From Nitrospina sp. (lineage in GTDB: Bacteria; Nitrospinota; Nitrospinia; Nitrospinales; Nitrospinaceae): DNA of 8,807 bases. Both the position numbers and the translations under genes were made by a program. Shown piece by piece: positions 5,747 to 8,807 of this stretch. Position 1 is the stretch's first letter. Each line of letters starts with the position of its first letter. The DNA lies in the NCBI GenBank assembly GCA_004357435.1, contig SMVS01000078.1, positions 1 through 8,807 of the forward strand, given 5' to 3'. The notes below the pieces were generated by a model that was not told where the DNA came from, ran no database searches, and saw only the letters and a program-made list of their open reading frames with translations.

Positions 5747-5761
5747 CCAGCCTGCGGCTGG
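5747..5761 (-). terminator. Hairpin with short U-run between methyltransferase and radical SAM genes
   Basis: Read on the minus strand, CCAGCC-GCA-GGCTGG is followed directly by TTTTCG. It is a plausible weak intrinsic terminator or attenuator about 100 bp after the methyltransferase stop and just before the first possible radical SAM start. The stem is identical to the one at 4632-4646. Confidence 0.4.
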
Positions 5762-5864
5762 CCCCCTTTGCTGCGGCGGTCGATGGCTGAGCGGTGTGAA
5801 TTCATGCTGGGTGATTGTGAAAGGCGATATCAAGTCTGGCCTATGGCCGCCAGCGGCGCGCTTG

Positions 5865-7247
5865 TTACGAGAAGCGCAGATGGCTGAAGGTGATCGGTTG
5901 GTCGGGCGGATCGAACGCAGTTTGCAGGTCTTCCTCCCGATAGCCCAGTTTTTTGAGCGGTGCGGCCACGGCGAGCACTTCCCCTTTGGCCACATAGGCT
6001 ACAGTATCTGGAACACCGGTAGCGCTAAGTTTTTTTGCCTCTTGGGCAATCAGCTTGCGGTGTTTTTTGGGAGTGCCCGGCATGACCGGGTAGTCCATTT
6101 TGTGCGGGTAGGGGTTGTGGTAGGTGGTGTTTAAAACGTTCAGGGTTTTTAGCATCAAAAGGTCCATATCCCAGGGTTCCATGCGGGGCGCGTCCCGGTG
6201 TCCGTGGACCAGTTCCACCAGGCTGATGACTTGATCGCCCAGGTGGCGGCCTACGTATTCGTGTTGCGGTTCCGAGTGAACCGAATCGAACCCAACGGTG
6301 CGGCCCACCTCCGCCATCAGCGGAAAATTCACCATGGCGGTGTATTGCCCGCCGTAGATTTTAAAGTAGGGCCGTCCTTCCCGATTGACGTGAGCCATCG
6401 ACCGCATGCCGTAATCAAAACCGGTGTACCCTTGGGATTCCGGCACCAAAAGGTTTTGCGCCTGCTGGATGGTAAGGAAGGCGCCGGTGTTGATCGGGAT
6501 GGGAATGTCCTCGGACACTTGCTTCATGTGGTCGCCGATGATGTCGCGGAACGGCCAGTCGCCGAGGTCCACTCTTTGGAAACTGCGTTCCCAGACAATT
6601 TGATCCAGAAAATCGGGAGCGGTGATCAAAGCCTCCAGATTTTTTTCGTTGAACTCCTCCAGGAATTGCTCAAAAGGCCGGTCCGAAATGATTTCGGGTA
6701 GCATGGGTTGCAGGTATTCCTCGAATAGATTGCCTTGACTGGACAACAACACCCGGGTGGCAAGATCGTCCCAAATTTCGTTGGCAATGATTTTCGTTAC
6801 CGACCGCGGCGTGAACCCTTCGAGGCATTCGGCATTGACGAGTTGTGTATCAAAGTGTCCCTCGTGCTTCTGGAGTGCGGGGTTGGCGCGTACGCCGTTG
6901 AGGATTTCCGCAGAATAATCGCAGAGGAGGTAGCGGACTCTGGGGTAAACACGGTTTTCGGAATCAATTTCTTGGAGGTGATCGAGAAACCGGGCCGCCA
7001 GGTTGCCGTTGCCGACGCCCCACTCATGGATGTGTAAATCGTCCGGCGCGTGCTTCGCGTCCGTGGTGATTTGTTGGAAAAACTCCTCAGCCAGGGCGTG
7101 GGCTAGCCGGTAATCGCGACTGACATAGGTTTGGAAATGGGCGTGGATGGCCGGTCCCTTGGTGCCGTAAAAAATAGCGTTGACGTGGGTTTGCCACTGG
7201 TCCGCCGGTTTAAAGTCGCCCAGCGGGTGAAGGTGAGGCGGTTTCAT
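5865..7247 (-). CDS. SAM-dependent methyltransferase, MidA/COG1565 family (PF02636-like)
   Basis: The 460-residue cytoplasmic protein shows the glycine-rich AdoMet motif I at 72-82 (HIHEWGVGNGN) and an acidic motif II in YLLCDYSAEIL (Asp110). It also has the MidA-type ANEIWDDLATRVL at 155-167, TGFDYG at 275-280, and GGQYTAMVNFPLMAEVGRTVGF at about 299-320. This set is that of the MidA/NDUFAF7-like family, whose mitochondrial member methylates an arginine of complex I subunit NDUFS2; bacterial roles are mostly undefined. The C-terminal extension of about 120 residues after the core (VELVHGHRDAPRMEPWD onward) is not recognised. The ATG 7247 start has AGGA immediately before it (GGGCAGGAATG, short spacing). 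It lies 21 bp after the TPR gene stop, so the two are almost certainly one transcript. The TPR protein may bind the substrate; this is inference. Confidence 0.8.
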   Translation of the reverse strand: MKPPHLHPLGDFKPADQWQTHVNAIFYGTKGPAIHAHFQTYVSRDYRLAHALAEEFFQQITTDAKHAPDDLHIHEWGVGNGNLAARFLDHLQEIDSENRVYPRVRYLLCDYSAEILNGVRANPALQKHEGHFDTQLVNAECLEGFTPRSVTKIIANEIWDDLATRVLLSSQGNLFEEYLQPMLPEIISDRPFEQFLEEFNEKNLEALITAPDFLDQIVWERSFQRVDLGDWPFRDIIGDHMKQVSEDIPIPINTGAFLTIQQAQNLLVPESQGYTGFDYGMRSMAHVNREGRPYFKIYGGQYTAMVNFPLMAEVGRTVGFDSVHSEPQHEYVGRHLGDQVISLVELVHGHRDAPRMEPWDMDLLMLKTLNVLNTTYHNPYPHKMDYPVMPGTPKKHRKLIAQEAKKLSATGVPDTVAYVAKGEVLAVAAPLKKLGYREEDLQTAFDPPDQPITFSHLRFS

Positions 7248-7268
7248 TCCTGCCCGTCATCGGTATCA

Positions 7269-8387
7269 TCATTCATTCGCAGAAGTTTGCGCGTCTGGGG
7301 AAACCCCGCCCGGCACGCCGGAGAACTCCTTGGCGCCCTCGCCGCCCTTGGGTGTTTCGGAGATCAGATCATTGTATTTGCTGTACGCTTTGGAAGAATC
7401 ATCCAGCCGCCCGATTTCCTTATAGGAATGATGCAGGGCCAACCAGGCCTGGGCGTCGTTGGGATTCAGGCTGGTGGCTTTTTTGAATTCCTTGATCGCA
7501 CTTTCGATGCGTCCCAAAGAACCGTACAAACTGCCCAGATTGGTGTGGGGCATGGAATACTCCGGGTCCAGATCGCTGGCTTTCTTGAATGAAGTGATCG
7601 CGTCTTCCACCATTTCCTGGGCGGCATAGATGCTCCCCAGATTGCAGTAGGCTTCTGTGTCCTTGTCGTCCAGTTCGACCACGCATAACGCGCAAGTCAG
7701 CGCTTCGTCAAACATCCCCTCATTATAATAGGCATTGCCCAACGCCGCCCGGAGCTCTTTATTTTCCGGTTCAAACATCAATACTTTTTTGAGCACACGG
7801 ATTTCCTCCCAATGCATTTTCTGCAGGCCGAATGCCGCGGCCAGGTTGGCGTACCCGGTGGTGTCGGTGGGGTCCAGTTTCACCACCGTTTCAAACTCGC
7901 GGGTGGCGCTTTCATAAAGATCCTGAAGCAGGTAAACCCCTCCTAAATTGAAATGAATTTCAGGGTCGTCCGGTGCCAACTCGGCGGCGCGGTTCAGTTC
8001 GCGCAGGGCTTCATCCTCCTGGTCGCTCAAAGCATAGGCGGTGCCAATGACTTTGTAAGCCAGGCTTTTTTTCGGATCCCGATTGATGACGTGCCTGAGA
8101 GCTTTGATCGAGTCTTCGTAGTTCCCGCCATCGAGGTACAGGGTGGCCAGCTCGATTTGCTTGTCCAGGTTGTCCGGGTCGGTACGCAGTTCTTTTTTCA
8201 ACTGGCGGGTCTTTTTCATGATGGCAGTTTCGAGTTTGATTTGCTCCGGATCGCGCACCCCCAGTTCTTCGAAAATCTCGGGGGAGATCTTCATGGTGAT
8301 GTAGCCCGACTGCTTTTTCTCGTCCTGCTTGTCCCGAAATCCGCCTACGTCAAATTCCTCATTTACATCTACATCGACTTCACTCAT
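7269..8387 (-). CDS. Eight-repeat TPR protein
   Basis: The 372-residue protein has no signal peptide, an acidic start (MSEVDVDVNEEFDV) and a Lys/Gln-rich linker. Eight consecutive tetratricopeptide repeats follow at an exact 34-residue period, starting near residues 74, 108, 142, 176, 210, 244, 278 and 312. Each shows the (N/A/Y)LGxxYxxxGxxxxA...(F)xxAxxLxP pattern. The array forms a superhelical groove that usually binds peptides or partner proteins. A flexible Gly/Ser/Pro/Glu-rich tail (346-372) ends the protein. It is the first gene after a near-consensus promoter (8439-8468) and is closely followed by the methyltransferase gene, so it may recruit that enzyme's substrate. Only a weak ribosome site (AAAGGG, seven bases before the ATG) is visible. 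The TPR call is very secure; no partner is identified. Confidence 0.9.
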   Translation of the reverse strand: MSEVDVDVNEEFDVGGFRDKQDEKKQSGYITMKISPEIFEELGVRDPEQIKLETAIMKKTRQLKKELRTDPDNLDKQIELATLYLDGGNYEDSIKALRHVINRDPKKSLAYKVIGTAYALSDQEDEALRELNRAAELAPDDPEIHFNLGGVYLLQDLYESATREFETVVKLDPTDTTGYANLAAAFGLQKMHWEEIRVLKKVLMFEPENKELRAALGNAYYNEGMFDEALTCALCVVELDDKDTEAYCNLGSIYAAQEMVEDAITSFKKASDLDPEYSMPHTNLGSLYGSLGRIESAIKEFKKATSLNPNDAQAWLALHHSYKEIGRLDDSSKAYSKYNDLISETPKGGEGAKEFSGVPGGVSPDAQTSANE

Positions 8388-8438
8388 CCCAAAGCCCTTT
8401 CAAAAAAGAATAAATAGTTGCGACATTGATTATTTCAA

Positions 8439-8468
8439 ATTCTAGGTCATTTGATCGGTGCCTGTCAA
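8439..8468 (-). promoter_or_regulatory. Near-consensus sigma-70 promoter of the TPR-methyltransferase operon
   Basis: On the minus strand TTGACA (8463-8468, perfect -35) is followed after 18 nt by TAGAAT (8439-8444, five of six to the -10 consensus). Transcription would begin near 8432, leaving a 5' leader of about 45 nt that is T-rich before AAAGGG and the ATG. This is the strongest promoter seen in the window. Confidence 0.65.
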
Positions 8469-8475
8469 TTTCTAA

Positions 8476-8493
8476 TGCAGGGGTGCCCCTGCA
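8476..8493. repeat. Perfect 8-bp palindrome next to the second 33-bp repeat
   Basis: TGCAGGGG (8476-8483) and CCCCTGCA (8486-8493) are exact reverse complements separated by TG. The right arm runs into the 33-bp repeat copy 2, and the left end lies 7 bp upstream of the TPR promoter's -35. It could be a repeat end, or an operator close to that promoter. Confidence 0.5.
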
Positions 8494-8523
8494 GGCAAAT
8501 GGCCATGCTCTTTGAATCATGCC
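8491..8523 (+). repeat. 33-bp dispersed repeat, copy 2
   Basis: This copy matches 511-543 at 28 of 33 positions in the same orientation (GCAGGCAAATGGC ... CATGCC). It lies in the spacer between the TPR promoter and the small 72-residue gene. Translated on the minus strand it gives part of a spurious frame, so it should not be taken as coding. Confidence 0.6.
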
Positions 8524-8582
8524 ACCCCGGCTGAGCATAAATCGGAGCTTGGACCCATTTAGCTCGGCGCTTTGCCGACGGT

Positions 8583-8801
8583 TCACACGGTAGCGGTCAA
8601 TTCCGGGTCTTGTGCCATTTCCAGGATTTTATCGCGCCCAAAGTGGTCGAGATAGAGCAGGAAGTGCTCGCGCGACAGATAGTTCCAGATTTTCCGGGAC
8701 GGAAAATTCTCGTCCAGAATGCCGTCGAAACTTTCATAGACATCCATCACTTGCTCACGGCTCATGCCGGCCTCGATTTCAAAGTCGAAAACGATCGCCA
8801 T
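8583..8801 (-). CDS. Small acidic hypothetical protein, 72 residues
   Basis: The family is not recognised. The product starts MAIVFDFEIEAGMSREQVMDVYESF and is predicted to be a soluble, acidic, mainly helical cytoplasmic protein with aromatic residues (Phe, Tyr, Trp) spread along it. No signal peptide, Cys pair or catalytic motif is visible. Only six bases upstream of its ATG are in the window, so the ribosome site cannot be judged and a longer start outside is possible. It is on the same strand as the TPR-methyltransferase operon but about 195 bp upstream of it and separated by that operon's own promoter, so it is probably an independent unit or the tail of another operon. The composition looks protein-like and the frame is clean, so it is probably a real gene. 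Confidence 0.6.
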   Translation of the reverse strand: MAIVFDFEIEAGMSREQVMDVYESFDGILDENFPSRKIWNYLSREHFLLYLDHFGRDKILEMAQDPELTATV

Positions 8802-8807
8802 GTCCCG

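Noticed and set aside
5702..5995. 97-codon minus-strand frame across the methyltransferase/radical SAM spacer
   Set aside because: It overlaps the methyltransferase 3' end in another frame and runs through hairpins; no domain and no start signal.
8380..8586. 68-codon minus-strand open frame upstream of the TPR gene
   Set aside because: It crosses the promoter, the perfect palindrome and the 33-bp repeat, has no ribosome site and has unprotein-like composition; it is repeat DNA that happens to be open.
1..8807. CRISPR array, tRNA or rRNA genes, transposase or integrase genes
   Set aside because: No regularly spaced repeats, cloverleaf, rRNA-like sequence or recombinase motifs were found on either strand.

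Overview
The window carries parts of at least two transcription units facing each other. It reads like a chromosomal region of a Gram-negative, respiring, probably environmental bacterium. A periplasmic multihaem c-type cytochrome carrying an ethylbenzene-dehydrogenase-type haem domain, NHL and TPR proteins, and intergenic spacers full of short palindromic repeats are all consistent with a Nitrospinota/Nitrospina-like nitrite oxidiser. That taxonomic guess is inference; no rRNA or other marker gene is present.

Left part, plus strand: positions 2-181 are the 3' end of an alpha-glucan (glycogen) phosphorylase. A gene-free spacer of about 540 bp follows, holding several hairpins, an 80-bp two-fold-symmetric GC-rich element, and one copy of a 33-bp repeat that recurs near the right edge. 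Next come a small exported protein with an EF-hand-like Asp loop (719-1204) and, overlapping or immediately abutting it, an exported protein with two c-haem motifs and a C-terminal haem-b-type EB_dh domain (1152-2765). This second protein resembles gamma subunits of type II DMSO-reductase-family enzymes such as nitrite oxidoreductase, but no catalytic alpha or beta subunit is in view.

Centre, plus strand: a 147-bp spacer holds a good sigma-70-like promoter and a leader with strong folding potential. It precedes a leaderless (cytoplasmic), very acidic six-bladed NHL beta-propeller protein (2913-4439). A convergent spacer (4440-4646) of hairpins and dispersed-repeat-like sequence separates it from the minus-strand genes.

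Right part, minus strand, read right to left: a small 72-residue protein (8583-8801), then a consensus-like promoter (8439-8468) driving an eight-repeat TPR protein (7269-8387). A MidA-type (COG1565/PF02636) methyltransferase (5865-7247) follows 21 nt after the TPR stop, and further on lies a radical SAM protein with an unusual CX7CX2C cluster motif and a SPASM/twitch-like C-terminus (4647-5738). TPR, methyltransferase and radical SAM together look like a candidate macromolecule-modifying set whose substrate is unknown. This is the least explained and most interesting part of the window, although the radical SAM gene is separated by 126 bp containing a terminator-like hairpin and may be transcribed independently.
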